64,000 bases of DNA from positions 372,001-436,000 of the forward strand of contig CAWGMT010000007.1 in assembly GCA_963823675.1 (NCBI GenBank), given 5' to 3'. Positions 16,148 to 24,477 of this stretch are shown piece by piece. Under the pieces are notes generated by a model. The model ran no database searches. It was not told where the DNA came from and saw only the letters and a program-made list of their open reading frames with translations. The position numbers were made by a program, and so were the translations under genes. The first letter of the stretch is position 1; the number at the start of each line of letters is the position of its first letter. The DNA comes from CAWGMT01 sp963823675 (GTDB lineage: Bacteria; Planctomycetota; Planctomycetia; Isosphaerales; Isosphaeraceae).

Positions 16148-17191
16148 TTGACGACGCTCGCTCACATGGCCTTGCGCGGTGACAGCCGCTCGATGAACTG
16201 GCCGGCCCGCGCTTTCCTTCCGTCTCGTGGCACCCTAGTTAGGAGAATCGAAATGCTGCGGAATACCAAACCGATCCGCCATGCCTCGCTTTCCAGCGCG
16301 GCTCGGGCACTGACTGTGGGATTTCTCGCCGCGCTCGGCCTCCTCGTTGCCGGTCTGCGCGGGCCGGCTGCCGGCGAGGCGGCCCAGGCGCAGCCACCGG
16401 CAAAGGCGGTGGGATCCGCCCAGGTCTCAGGTGGCGAATCGTTCAATCTGGCCTTCCTGCCCGCTGATGCCAAAATGGTGCTCGCCATCCGGCCCAAGGC
16501 TTTGCTGGAGCGCCGTGAATTTCGCATTTTCGTTGACCAGATCAAGCAGACGCTCAAAGCCGTGGAGGCCGCAAAGATCGAGGACATCGATCAGCTCCTC
16601 GTGTTCTGGGAAGGAATGGCCAAGCCACCCGTCGAGCCGGGCCGCGATCCGTTTGTTCCTCCCCCTTCGGGCATCGTTTTGCGGATGACGAAGGCACAGG
16701 AATGGAACCCGATCCTGAATGCACTGGTCGGTTTGCCGCGAGCGGTCCACCACGCGGGTGAAACCTACCTGACACCAACCGGGCCTCGTGCCGGAGGGTG
16801 GGCTGCCTTCGCGGCGGATGACCGGACGCTCTTGATTGCGCCAGAAGACCTCCTCCGCGAGTTGATCGAAGACCGCAACGCCCCCGCGCCTCGCCATCCG
16901 TGGGACGAAGGCTGGCAAAAGGTGGTCAAAGGCCAATTGATGCTGGCACTCGATGCGCGCTGGCTGCGCAGGCGGCTTGCACAAAGTCTGCGAGCCGGCC
17001 CGGCCGCCCCGGGACAATCTCCGCCCACCGATCTGACGCTCGATACACTCTCACCTTTGCTCAACAAGACTCAATCCTACGCCCTGGCGATCGACACCGC
17101 GAACGGACTCGTCGTGGATCTTGTCGCCGCCGCCTCCTCCGACAACGACGCGAAGCCGGTCGCCGACACGATTTCTGCCCTCCTGACCCTC
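16148..17191 (+). pseudogene. Continuation of M56 fusion: middle segment after the TAG
   Basis: Same frame as the preceding ORF. It begins with the end of the M56 domain (TTLAHMALRGD, RGTLVRRIEMLRN), then a transmembrane helix (ALTVGFLAALGLLVAGLRGP, about 16310-16370), then an extracytoplasmic region with NLAFLPADAKMVLAIRPKAL and AAFAADDRTLLIAPEDLLRE. ATG 16253 has AGGAG 7 bases before it, so translation could restart there, although those bases also encode the conserved VRRIE. Near 17190 the sensible frame moves: TISALLTLA is followed in the next frame by RNAVEGMRHDRR, consistent with loss of one base in CTCGCCGC. Confidence 0.75.
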
Positions 17192-18069
17192 GCCGCAATG
17201 CCGTCGAGGGAATGCGGCATGATCGCCGCGCCCAGCCGTTGGCGGCCACCGAGGCAATCGACTGGGCCTTCCAGGCTGCCGATGCCCTCCTCGACAACGC
17301 ACGGGTCGACACATCTGCAAAATATGTGCACGTGGTGTCGAGGGCGTCGCTTGACCTCGCCGCAGGCGTCAAGCTCCTGGCGCCAGCCCTGTCCGCCGCT
17401 CAGACCGCATCGCTCCGCAACCGAAGCGCCAACAACCTCAAGCAGATCGCTCTCGCCATCTCCAACTATGCCAACGTAAATGACGGCCGCCTCCCCGCTC
17501 CGGTCCTGTACGGCGGCGCGAACAAATCGATCCCCTACAGTTGGCGCGTGGCGATCCTGCCTTTCCTCGAGCAGGACGACCTTTACAAGCAGTACAACTT
17601 CGACGAGCCCTGGGACGGCCCCAACAACCGCAAGTTGATCGACAAGATGCCGTCGACCTTTAGCTATCCCGGGCCCACTGGCGGCGCATCAAGCCGGACG
17701 GACACCGCCTATTTCGTACTGACCGGTGAGACAACCACTTTCGGCGCGGCAGCGCGCGGCAACGAACCCGCCCATACAATCGCGGACATTTCCGACGGAA
17801 TGTCCTACACGATCATGGCCGTCGAAGCCAAACGCGCAATTCCCTGGACCAAACCCGAGGACATCCCCTTCGATCCGAAGGGGGCCTTGCCTGAGCTGGG
17901 CGGGTTCAATCCCAACGATTTCAATGCGGCATTCGGCGACGGGAGCGTGCGGACCATCTCGAAGATGGTCAACCCAACCGTCTTGAGAGCCCTGATCACC
18001 CGGGCCGGCGGCGAGGTGATCCGTTTCGACGCGGCCGGTATTCAACCGTCGCCGACACCGCAGCCCTGA
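17192..18069 (+). pseudogene. Continuation of M56 fusion: DUF1559-like C-terminal segment
   Basis: Frame +1 continuation after the presumed one-base deletion near 17190. It starts about RNAVEGMRHDRRAQPLAATE, passes through LAAGVKLLAPALSAAQTAS, and enters a DUF1559-like domain: NNLKQIALAISNYANVNDGR, YSWRVAILPFLEQDDLYKQY, FDEPWDGPNNRKLIDKMPS, FAVEA-type strand AVEAKRAIPWT, and the terminal FNAAFGDGSVRTISK (the H-X9-DG-like signature of DUF1559) with VLRALITRAGGEV. DUF1559 is a planctomycete-expanded secreted domain related to type IV pilin-like proteins. Repairing the TAG and the shift gives one protein of about 946 residues: protease, membrane helix and outer DUF1559 sensor. Confidence 0.75.
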
Positions 18070-18123
18070 TCGCGGTCCAATCCGGGAAGTTTTGCCACTT
18101 GTCTATTCCCAGCCATTTGCTTT

Positions 18124-18587
18124 GTGCGCTCTGCTGTCCTAGACCTCTTTAGGAAGGGGTGCCGCAATGGCCATCTGGAACCGCGCCTTGAGGTGACCGA
18201 AGGGTTCAACGTGCAGATCAATGCCTCGTCCCTGGGCGACCTGATCGGGCAGATCAATCCCGTGTCGAGCATCGACTACTCCACCGTGGATCAGGCGACC
18301 TTCAGCACGGCCTTCCAGCTCTCCAACGTCATCAGCGGCAACGGTGGCAACGGCATTGGAATATCAGTGGCAATACCGGCGATGGCTTGATGCTCATCAA
18401 AGCACAAAAGCTGACAGTCGGCGGCAATTCTGCGCAAGCCGGGAACCAGATCCTCACGAACCACGGCTACGGAATTTACGCCCTCGGCATGTGCTCCGGT
18501 ACCCTGGTGCAAAAAAACGTCATCGTGGCGAACGACCAGGGAGATGTCAACCTGACCAATTCCCGCGGCATTACCTACAAGCCGTAG
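18124..18587 (+). pseudogene. Right-handed parallel beta-helix protein remnant, frameshifted
   Basis: Two overlapping frames make one repeat protein. The first ends FQLSNVISGNGGNGIG; the second, after a shift near 18355, continues ISGNTGDGLMLIKAQKLTVG, NQILTNHGYGIYALG and LVQKNVIVANDQGDVNL. The short NVISGN/GNTGDG rungs are typical of secreted parallel beta-helix (PbH1) proteins. There is no signal peptide or N-terminal domain before it, so this is the 3' fragment of a larger gene, probably cut off by the rearrangements in this region. Confidence 0.65.
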
Positions 18588-19046
18588 GCGGGCTTGGCGA
18601 TCAATCATTTCGGCTGACGGGTACGAACGGGAAGGCGATCGATGACCGCCGTCACTTCCTCGAGGAGGTGCGGCGAATAGCCGATATGGACGCCGCCAAC
18701 TTCCCGTCCCGGTCGAATTTGCCCGGCGACCCAGAACCGGCGGATCATCCTGGAGTCCGCACTGACTCTCTGACTCTTGAAAGTCGTGGCGGTCGAGCCG
18801 ATTTGCGCGAACCAGGTCGGCGAAGAATGGGTCCGTATAAGGGGGCTTCACAGCGCGGCCTTCGGCCGCAAGCAAAAGCGAATTCCAGAATTCGGATTCC
18901 AAATTCCCCAAGAAGACGGGAAAATCCTGATTCCACAGAGGCGAGGGAAAGACCCCGATTCGGCCCCAACCCATTGACTCCCTGAGCGATCTGATCCGAA
19001 TGTACGACGGCGCCACCCCGGGCGATCACAAGGCGAGGAACGCGTG
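18588..19046. other. Intergenic region, nothing recognised
   Basis: About 460 bases between the beta-helix remnant and the MATE gene. The frames are open in places on both strands but show no family resemblance. A locally repetitive AT-richer part (CGAATTCCAGAATTCGGATTCCAAATTCC, near 18880-18910) is the only oddity. It must include the MATE promoter. Confidence 0.4.
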
Positions 19047-20534
19047 ATGAGTCGAGGCGTGCTTGAGGAGGAAGGCGCCCTGGAGGGCCTCGGGCACGCT
19101 GAGGCCGATGCCGTTGTCGATGCCGCAGCGGATCCTGCAATTCGGCCTTCTCGCTGGGGAAGCCTCGGAGGTAGCCGCGAGCTGCTCACGCTGGCCCTGC
19201 CGCTGGTCGTCAGCCAGGGCTTCATGACCGTCCAGGTCTTCGTGGACACCATCTTGCTCTCCTGGCACGACCCGCGCGAAATGGCCGCGTCGTTTCCCGC
19301 GGTGATGTGGTTCTGGCTGGTCTTCGGGCTGCTCCAGGTGACGGCCGGCTATGTATCCACCTTCGTCGCTCAGTATACAGGCGCCGGGCGTCCCGAGCGG
19401 GTCGGGCCGGCCGTCTGGCAGGGAATCCACTTCGCCGCGCTGGCCGGTCTCTTGTTCCTGCTCATGGTCCCGGCCGCTCCTTACCTGATCGCAATCGGCG
19501 GGCACACCGCGGCGTTGCAGGCGCTTGAGGTTGTCTACCTGCGCTGCCTGTGCTGTGCGGCCTTGCCGATGCTGATCATGGCGGCGGTCAACGGGTTCTT
19601 CTCCGGCCGCGGCCAGACCTGGACCGTACTCGCGATCGAGGCCGCGGGAACTGGGGTGAATGTCGTGTTGGCGCTGGTGCTGATCTTTGGACGGGCGGGC
19701 TTCCCGGAGCTGGGGATCGCTGGCGCCGGCTGGGCAACGGTGGCTGGTTCGTGGGTCTCCGCACTGCTGGCGATCTGGCTCCTGCTGCGGCCGGAATTCC
19801 GTGCGGAATTTGACACTCTGAGCGGTTGGCGGCTCGAGCGGGACCTGTTTGGCCGGCTGATGAAGTACGGCGGTCCGGCCGGGGCGCAGGTGTTCCTGGA
19901 CGTGCTCGTCTTTCACGTCTTCGTGCAGCTTGTCGGCCGCCTGGGAGAGGCAGCGGCCGGGGCCACGACGCTGACGGTGCGACTCAACATGGTGGCGTTC
20001 CTGCCAATGCTCGGTCTCGGGCAGGCCGTGTCGATCCTGGTCGGCCAGCGGCTCGGCGGCGACCGCCCCGACCTGGCCGAGCGCTCGGCTTACACCGGTC
20101 TGAAGTGGGTCTTCGGATACATGTGCGGAGTCGCCGCCGTGTATTTGCTATTCCCGGGGGTGCTGGTTGGAGTGTTCCGGGGCGATCGCGATCCCGAGAG
20201 CTTCGCCGCGGTGGCCGCGATCGTCCCGAGTCTGCTCGTGTGCGTGGCCGTGTATTCCCTCGCCGACTCGATCAACGTGACGTTCTCGTACGCCCTGCGC
20301 GGGGCGGGCGACACGCGGTTCGTGTCGCTCTTGACGTTCGTGCTTGCCTGGCCGATCATGGTGGTGCCGACCTTCGTGGTCGTCCGGTCCGGCGGCAGCA
20401 TCTACTGGGCGTGGGCGTTCGCGACGGCGTACATCGTCGCCATGGCCGTCTGCTTCTTCTGGCGGTTCCGGACGGGGCGGTGGAAGAGCATGCGGGTGAT
20501 CGAGGCTGTCGTGGCGGGCGAAGGGGCTACGTGA
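19047..20534 (+). CDS. MATE family multidrug/Na+ efflux transporter
   Basis: 495 residues from ATG 19047 (GTG 19044 is an alternative; GCGAGGAA lies upstream). Twelve hydrophobic segments in two related halves are visible, with the MATE pattern LLTLALPLVVSQGFMTVQVF at the start, MWFWLVFGLLQVTAGYVSTF, and in the second half TTLTVRLNMVAFLPMLGLGQ followed by AVSILVGQRLGG. These inner-membrane antiporters export cationic compounds in exchange for Na+ or H+; the substrate cannot be told. The N-terminal 40 residues are acidic and unusual. The last 30 or so bases of the coding sequence are duplicated at 22514-22545. Confidence 0.95.
   Translation: MSRGVLEEEGALEGLGHAEADAVVDAAADPAIRPSRWGSLGGSRELLTLALPLVVSQGFMTVQVFVDTILLSWHDPREMAASFPAVMWFWLVFGLLQVTAGYVSTFVAQYTGAGRPERVGPAVWQGIHFAALAGLLFLLMVPAAPYLIAIGGHTAALQALEVVYLRCLCCAALPMLIMAAVNGFFSGRGQTWTVLAIEAAGTGVNVVLALVLIFGRAGFPELGIAGAGWATVAGSWVSALLAIWLLLRPEFRAEFDTLSGWRLERDLFGRLMKYGGPAGAQVFLDVLVFHVFVQLVGRLGEAAAGATTLTVRLNMVAFLPMLGLGQAVSILVGQRLGGDRPDLAERSAYTGLKWVFGYMCGVAAVYLLFPGVLVGVFRGDRDPESFAAVAAIVPSLLVCVAVYSLADSINVTFSYALRGAGDTRFVSLLTFVLAWPIMVVPTFVVVRSGGSIYWAWAFATAYIVAMAVCFFWRFRTGRWKSMRVIEAVVAGEGAT
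20475..20506. repeat. 32-bp direct repeat, copy 1 (inside MATE 3' end)
   Basis: The 32 bases starting GGGCGGTGGAAGAGCATGCG and ending ATCGAGGC recur exactly at 22514-22545, with some further similarity just upstream (CGGAC). This copy is within the intact MATE coding sequence. Confidence 0.9.
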
Positions 20535-20591
20535 TCAAAGAGGAAACCCATGAAGCCGTTGGATGCCGATCCTGGCAGCCGCGGGTTACCT

Positions 20592-21845
20592 TCAGGCTGC
20601 CGGACGCCGTTCGCGCTCGCCGAAAATCCGCACGTCCTGCTCGGATCTTTTCTCCCATCCGATGTCACCTGGGCTGAGACTTTCTCGAAACGCTTGATAG
20701 TTCCTCGCAATGTGCGCATCGCTCGGTGCCAATCGCTGGGCCGCCTGAAACACGGATTCGACCGCTTGGGCCGGATAGCCCAAAGATGCCTGACTGATCG
20801 CCATCCATTCCAACAGACTTGCTTGAACTTCGCTCGAAGCAGGCAATTGGAGAGCCCGATTGCAGATATCGAGGCAAACGCCGTATCGGCTGTTCAACAG
20901 CGCATAATGAGCCAGGTAGAAATAGGGCCACACGAGCGGAGAGCCACGCTGAAACGCAGTCTCGAAGTCGTGAACCGACCGCTCGGTTTCGCGTCCGTAA
21001 AGCAGGATTCCGCGGGCTACAAGAAGAGCGTCGTCGTTGGGGAACAACGATAACCCGCGGTCGTAAGACTGCCGCGCCTCGTCAGCAAGATTCAGTTGTT
21101 CGTAACAGAATCCAGTGAGCAAGAGGGCCGTCGCGAGCAGTGCAGGATCGCTGCTGCCCTCGCCGGACGTTTCCAGTCGGACTATCACGCGCTCGAACAT
21201 GGGAATCAGGGACTCGAGGCGGGGTTGGGCTTCATGCACTGGCTTTTCACGAGTTGACCCGAGGATGATGCTAGCGGCCTTCAGCACGATTCTCGTGGAG
21301 TGGGACTCAGGGTCCACCAGCATGTTTTTCGCTTGATCCCTTGCGCCCTCGACGTCAGCTTGGGAGAGGTAATGCAACTCCATGTAGGAGTAATTCGCGT
21401 TGTGTGGCTCTAACTGAGCGGCATGGCGGAAATACTGGACGGCGATTTGATCCTCTCCTGCCTCGCCCCAGACTGATCCCCTGACATATGAGAGCACAGC
21501 CGGATTGATGTAAGAGCTGCGATTCCGAAGGAGCATCAGCGCTCTGCTGAAGTCTTTCCGATCTCTGGCTTCCAACGCAGCCCGTAGGTCGGCGTGAACG
21601 TCATCAGTTTGTGGCAAGACCGGCCTGGTTGACGAGGCTGTGAGCGAGTAAAAGTCAGCCGAGATGCCGTTGAGGCTCACGACCTCATCGGAAGAGAGTC
21701 GACTTCCCGGACCGTCCATGCGATCGCGCAGGGCCTCACCCTCAGGCGTCTCGTCCGATCCGTCTCGAATGAGTTGGTGGAGCTCCGACAACAGCCGCAC
21801 ATACTTCAAGAAATCCGGGTTGGTGAAAAAAGATCGACGGTTCAT
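20592..21845 (-). CDS. TPR-like repeat protein of unknown function
   Basis: 417 residues, no signal peptide. Repeated helical pairs of TPR/Sel1 type are seen from about residue 85 to 395, for example AVQYFRHAAQLEPHNANYSY, FCYEQLNLADEARQSYDRGL followed by SLFPNDDALLVARGI, and QASLGYPAQAVESVFQAAQR. It is probably a protein-interaction scaffold. It starts 3 bases after the stop of the 21849-22352 gene, so the two form one unit. The pair sits between two copies of the MATE 3' end. Codon use and base composition are a little less GC-rich than the neighbours, which fits acquired DNA. Confidence 0.85.
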   Translation of the reverse strand: MNRRSFFTNPDFLKYVRLLSELHQLIRDGSDETPEGEALRDRMDGPGSRLSSDEVVSLNGISADFYSLTASSTRPVLPQTDDVHADLRAALEARDRKDFSRALMLLRNRSSYINPAVLSYVRGSVWGEAGEDQIAVQYFRHAAQLEPHNANYSYMELHYLSQADVEGARDQAKNMLVDPESHSTRIVLKAASIILGSTREKPVHEAQPRLESLIPMFERVIVRLETSGEGSSDPALLATALLLTGFCYEQLNLADEARQSYDRGLSLFPNDDALLVARGILLYGRETERSVHDFETAFQRGSPLVWPYFYLAHYALLNSRYGVCLDICNRALQLPASSEVQASLLEWMAISQASLGYPAQAVESVFQAAQRLAPSDAHIARNYQAFRESLSPGDIGWEKRSEQDVRIFGERERRPAA

Positions 21846-21848
21846 GAC

Positions 21849-22352
21849 TTACGTCTCGTCACGCTGCCACTCAGTTCTTGTCGCCGAGAGTGCAGCCTGG
21901 AATCGCTGGATTGCAACGGATTGGGTCGGCACGACGTTTCCAGCGCGAGCACCGTGGCCCTTCAGGGCGACTGCGAGTTCATCATTTAGTGGGCCTTCAC
22001 CGAAAGCTCCGGCGCCGAGTTTGTAGCATGTGAGGCTATTCGAACCGGTCGCACCAGGACAGATTGGCAACAGTCGCTTGGGGACCAAATGGCCGAGCAT
22101 GTATCTCCAGTGCTCGGCCACCGACATGCCCCTTCCATTGGTGATCACTTGCTCATTCGCGTCAAGATCAACATCGGCGTTGTGGTTGGGCGGCACTCGG
22201 ACGCCGAGTTCTTTCGAGTTCGATCCGACGAGGGGTAGTCCGTCCTCTGCCTGTTTCATCGAGCGGTAAATCGTGGGCATACCGAAAGTTCCATGCTTTC
22301 CCCTCTGGGGTGGCGCCTCCTTATCGACTTCACCCACGATTTTACCCGGCAT
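21849..22352 (-). CDS. Conserved hypothetical protein, weakly Tse2-like
   Basis: About 167 residues from ATG 22352 (ATG 22280 also possible); the frame is open further upstream into unrelated DNA, which I do not count. Coherent segments are MKQAEDGLPLVGSNSKELGV, RVPPNHNADVDLDANEQV, TNGRGMSVAEHWRYMLGHLV and NVVPTQSVAIQRFQAALSA. The order of a charged N-terminal strand, a G-(T/M)-S-V turn and a C-terminal xxPxxxMxxxxFxxxL-type helix loosely recalls Tse2-like ADP-ribosyltransferase-fold toxins, but identity is low and this is a guess. It is followed 3 bases later by the TPR gene and lies inside the MATE-repeat-bounded insertion. Confidence 0.65.
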   Translation of the reverse strand: MPGKIVGEVDKEAPPQRGKHGTFGMPTIYRSMKQAEDGLPLVGSNSKELGVRVPPNHNADVDLDANEQVITNGRGMSVAEHWRYMLGHLVPKRLLPICPGATGSNSLTCYKLGAGAFGEGPLNDELAVALKGHGARAGNVVPTQSVAIQRFQAALSATRTEWQRDET

Positions 22353-22513
22353 TGGCTCTCTCGAACAGTCTGCGCCATGACGAACCTCATCAGGCGCTGA
22401 TCCGCAAAGAGGCCTAACCGGCCCCTCCGGGGATCTCCGTCGAGCCGTGCCCGCACGGGCTCGCTCGGACCTCATCCAGGCGACCTGCCCGATGCCGACG
22501 GAGGCTGCGGACT

Positions 22514-22545
22514 GGGCGGTGGAAGAGCATGCGGGTGATCGAGGC
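22514..22545. repeat. 32-bp direct repeat, copy 2 (orphan MATE 3' end)
   Basis: Exact match to bases 20475-20506. Here it is not within a MATE gene: it abuts the 3' end of the DUF4058 remnant. The two copies bound about 2 kb that carries the TPR and hypothetical genes, suggesting an insertion or recombination event after the MATE gene. Confidence 0.9.
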
Positions 22546-22551
22546 GGTTGG

Positions 22552-23566
22552 CTAGCCCGGTGCTTCCAGCAAAATCCGGATTTCGACGGGCAGGACGCTC
22601 CAGGTAGTCTGATAGGTCTCTTCGAGCGGCACGTAAATGTGATGCTCACCATAGAGGAACAGCGGCATGTCCGGCAGGAGGTCACCTCAAGCGATCGTCT
22701 CGATGTAGGCCATCTTGATCGGTTCGACCTGACACGCAGCCAGAGTGAGCCGCTTGTCCGGCGGCAGCTCGAACGGTTGGCGAGATTCTCGAGGACGTTC
22801 CGCCAGAAAGCGGGCACGGCTTCCCAGGCCGATTGATACGTCGCCTCGAAAGGCAGCGGCACGTACTCGAGCGGGGTCAGGAAGAGGGGCATCTCGGGCA
22901 GCGTCAGGCCTACCGCCGTCACATTGACGAATGCCTCGGGTATCGGACCGCCGATATACGCCGCCAGCGTCAGCGGTTTGCCCGGCGGCAGGATGAAGTC
23001 GTTGTCCATGAATTGGTCCCAGATCGCCTTGTGAATCCCTTGCGGATCGCGCGGGGACGGAGGAAACAGGTCCACGATCAGAAGATGAATGCCAGCGCCC
23101 AGGTATTCCTCCGCTTTTTCCGCAAAGTGGCGCACGCTTTGGCGGCTGCTCTTGTTGCCGGGGGACACGATCTCCACAATGGCAACGACACGATGATTGC
23201 TCGCATGGCGAACCGTCACCGCCTTCGCCTTGGCGGCGTAGATGTCGATCTCGGTCTTGGCGCGATGCCAAACTTGCGGCGGGGCGGTGGTGAGCGCAAC
23301 CGCTCCTCCCGGGCCAGACGACACGGGCGTTCCGTTCGCCGTCGGTCCTTCGAGGGTGAGAACGTCCGGTCCGAGGCCGCCTGCAATCTGCTCGGCCAGC
23401 GCATAGTAATCGGCCGGCAGCAGGCCGCGATTCAAGCTGCGTTTGATCGCCGAGACCCACTCATGGTGAAAATCATGAAAGATGCCTGCGGTGACCCGGG
23501 TCCAGTCGTGACGATGGAAGTCGTGAAACAACCCAGCGGGCACTGTGACCAATCGTGGATCGGCAT
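22552..23566 (-). pseudogene. DUF4058 protein, chimeric and broken
   Basis: The normal start of the family (MPIHDW) is at 23566, but the frame breaks at once; the main body reads from about 23552: VPAGLFHDFHRHDWTRVTAG, WVSAIKRSLNRGLLPADYYA, HRVVAIVEIVSPGNKSSR, GIHLLIVDLFPPSPRDPQGI, PLEYVPLPFEATYQSAWEAV. The opening FHDFHR/FHDFHH segment is doubled. After about 22795 the frame moves and a second C-terminus appears: PPDKRLTLAACQVEPIKMAY, a TGA, then DMPLFLYGEHHIYVPLEETY and LPVEIRILLEAPG. This looks like two tandem DUF4058 genes collapsed into one. The long frame can run on to 21849 but is not coherent there. Confidence 0.7.
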
Positions 23567-23673
23567 GGCGATGTCTCCCTGTCGGGCATTATACCCGAAT
23601 CGAGGCCTCGCCAGCCACGCTTGAAGTCGTTCCGTGGACGCCGGCCAGCGCGGCCTCCCACAGGAAGCCCAGT

Positions 23674-23901
23674 GCCGAAGACGATCGCCATCGAAAGCGG
23701 CAAGATCCACACTTGGAGCAAGACGCCGGACCGGCCCCGGCGGTTGCAGACGAAAAAGGCGATGGCGGCAATCGCGGCCATGAGCAAGTACTCGGTGACG
23801 ATCTCCTGCTGCTGGCGGCGGGTTCCCAGCCGAAGCGCCCCGATCGGGACATGGACCAGGTAAGCGAGCATTCCGGCGGCCAGCCAGGCGTAACAGCGGC
23901 C
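23674..23901 (-). pseudogene. Fatty acid desaturase-like fragment
   Basis: About 76 codons in the same frame as the upstream PlsC gene, starting directly after its TAA. The text (LAAGMLAYLVHVPIGALRLG, IVTEYLLMAAIAAIAFFV, LLQVWILPLSMAIVFG) resembles the middle membrane part of a planctomycete fatty acid desaturase. The N-terminal histidine boxes and the C-terminal HxxHH part are missing, so it is a dead internal fragment. Family assignment is from memory of similar sequences and is moderate. Confidence 0.45.
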
Positions 23902-24474
23902 TTACGGTACCGCGGAAATCGGCTCCGCCACGACCACTTCAATCCGGCTGCGAAACCGCAGAAACCGGTCGCCGTAGTTGAGCCGGATCGGGACGACGCG
24001 GACGACGCGGTCGGACAACTCCCGCTGGGCGCCAATCGCCAGCCACGCAGCGCCCCGCTTGATCGGGTGAATCTCACCGGGCTGATAATAGAAAATTGTG
24101 CCCTCGGGAAAGACCACCAGCGGCTCGCCGGCCTTCACGAGATCTCGGGCGTGTCGAAGCGGACCGGGCACGGGCCGCGCGGTATTGATCGGGAACGCCC
24201 CAAGCCGGCGCATGAACCAGCCTTGAACTCCGACGAACTCAAAGTCGGACGCGAGATAGCGAAGCGGACCGCCGGTCAAGTACGACAGCACGAGCGAATC
24301 CCACTTCGACCGGTGGCTTGGAGCGAGAATCACCGGCCCATCGCGCGGCAGGCGCTCGGCGTGGCGGAGCCTGATCCGAAAATAAAACGGCATGAAGACC
24401 CGGTGGATCGGCTTCAAGACCATCACCAGCGGCCGCGAAATATAAGATTGGCTCGCCATACGCGAGAGTCCCAT
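23902..24474 (-). CDS. plsC: 1-acyl-sn-glycerol-3-phosphate acyltransferase (PlsC family)
   Basis: 190 residues, short for the family. The acyltransferase motifs are in order: block I HRSKWD (HX4D), block II region GGPLRYLASDFEFVG, and block III LVVFPEGTIFYYQPGEIHP with FPEG, then IKRGAAWLAIGAQ. It would transfer an acyl chain to lysophosphatidate or a related lipid at the inner membrane. The C-terminus stops at VVVAEPISAVP, just after the last conserved strand; longer homologues have a further helix. The start may be ATG 24474 or 24459. It follows the aminotransferase remnant by 3 bases and is followed by a desaturase fragment, so a lipid-related operon may once have existed here. Confidence 0.85.
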   Translation of the reverse strand: MGLSRMASQSYISRPLVMVLKPIHRVFMPFYFRIRLRHAERLPRDGPVILAPSHRSKWDSLVLSYLTGGPLRYLASDFEFVGVQGWFMRRLGAFPINTARPVPGPLRHARDLVKAGEPLVVFPEGTIFYYQPGEIHPIKRGAAWLAIGAQRELSDRVVRVVPIRLNYGDRFLRFRSRIEVVVAEPISAVP

Positions 24475-24477
24475 GGG

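Noticed and set aside
16241..16253. AGGAG plus ATG as the start of an independent gene
   Set aside because: The same bases encode VRRIEM, part of the M56 domain in the continuing frame; probably coincidental, though restart after the TAG cannot be excluded.
21849..23552. Single 567-residue protein joining DUF4058 to the 22352 gene
   Set aside because: The middle (about 22360-22795) is incoherent in this frame and contains the orphan MATE repeat; two unrelated coding pieces just happen to share an open frame.
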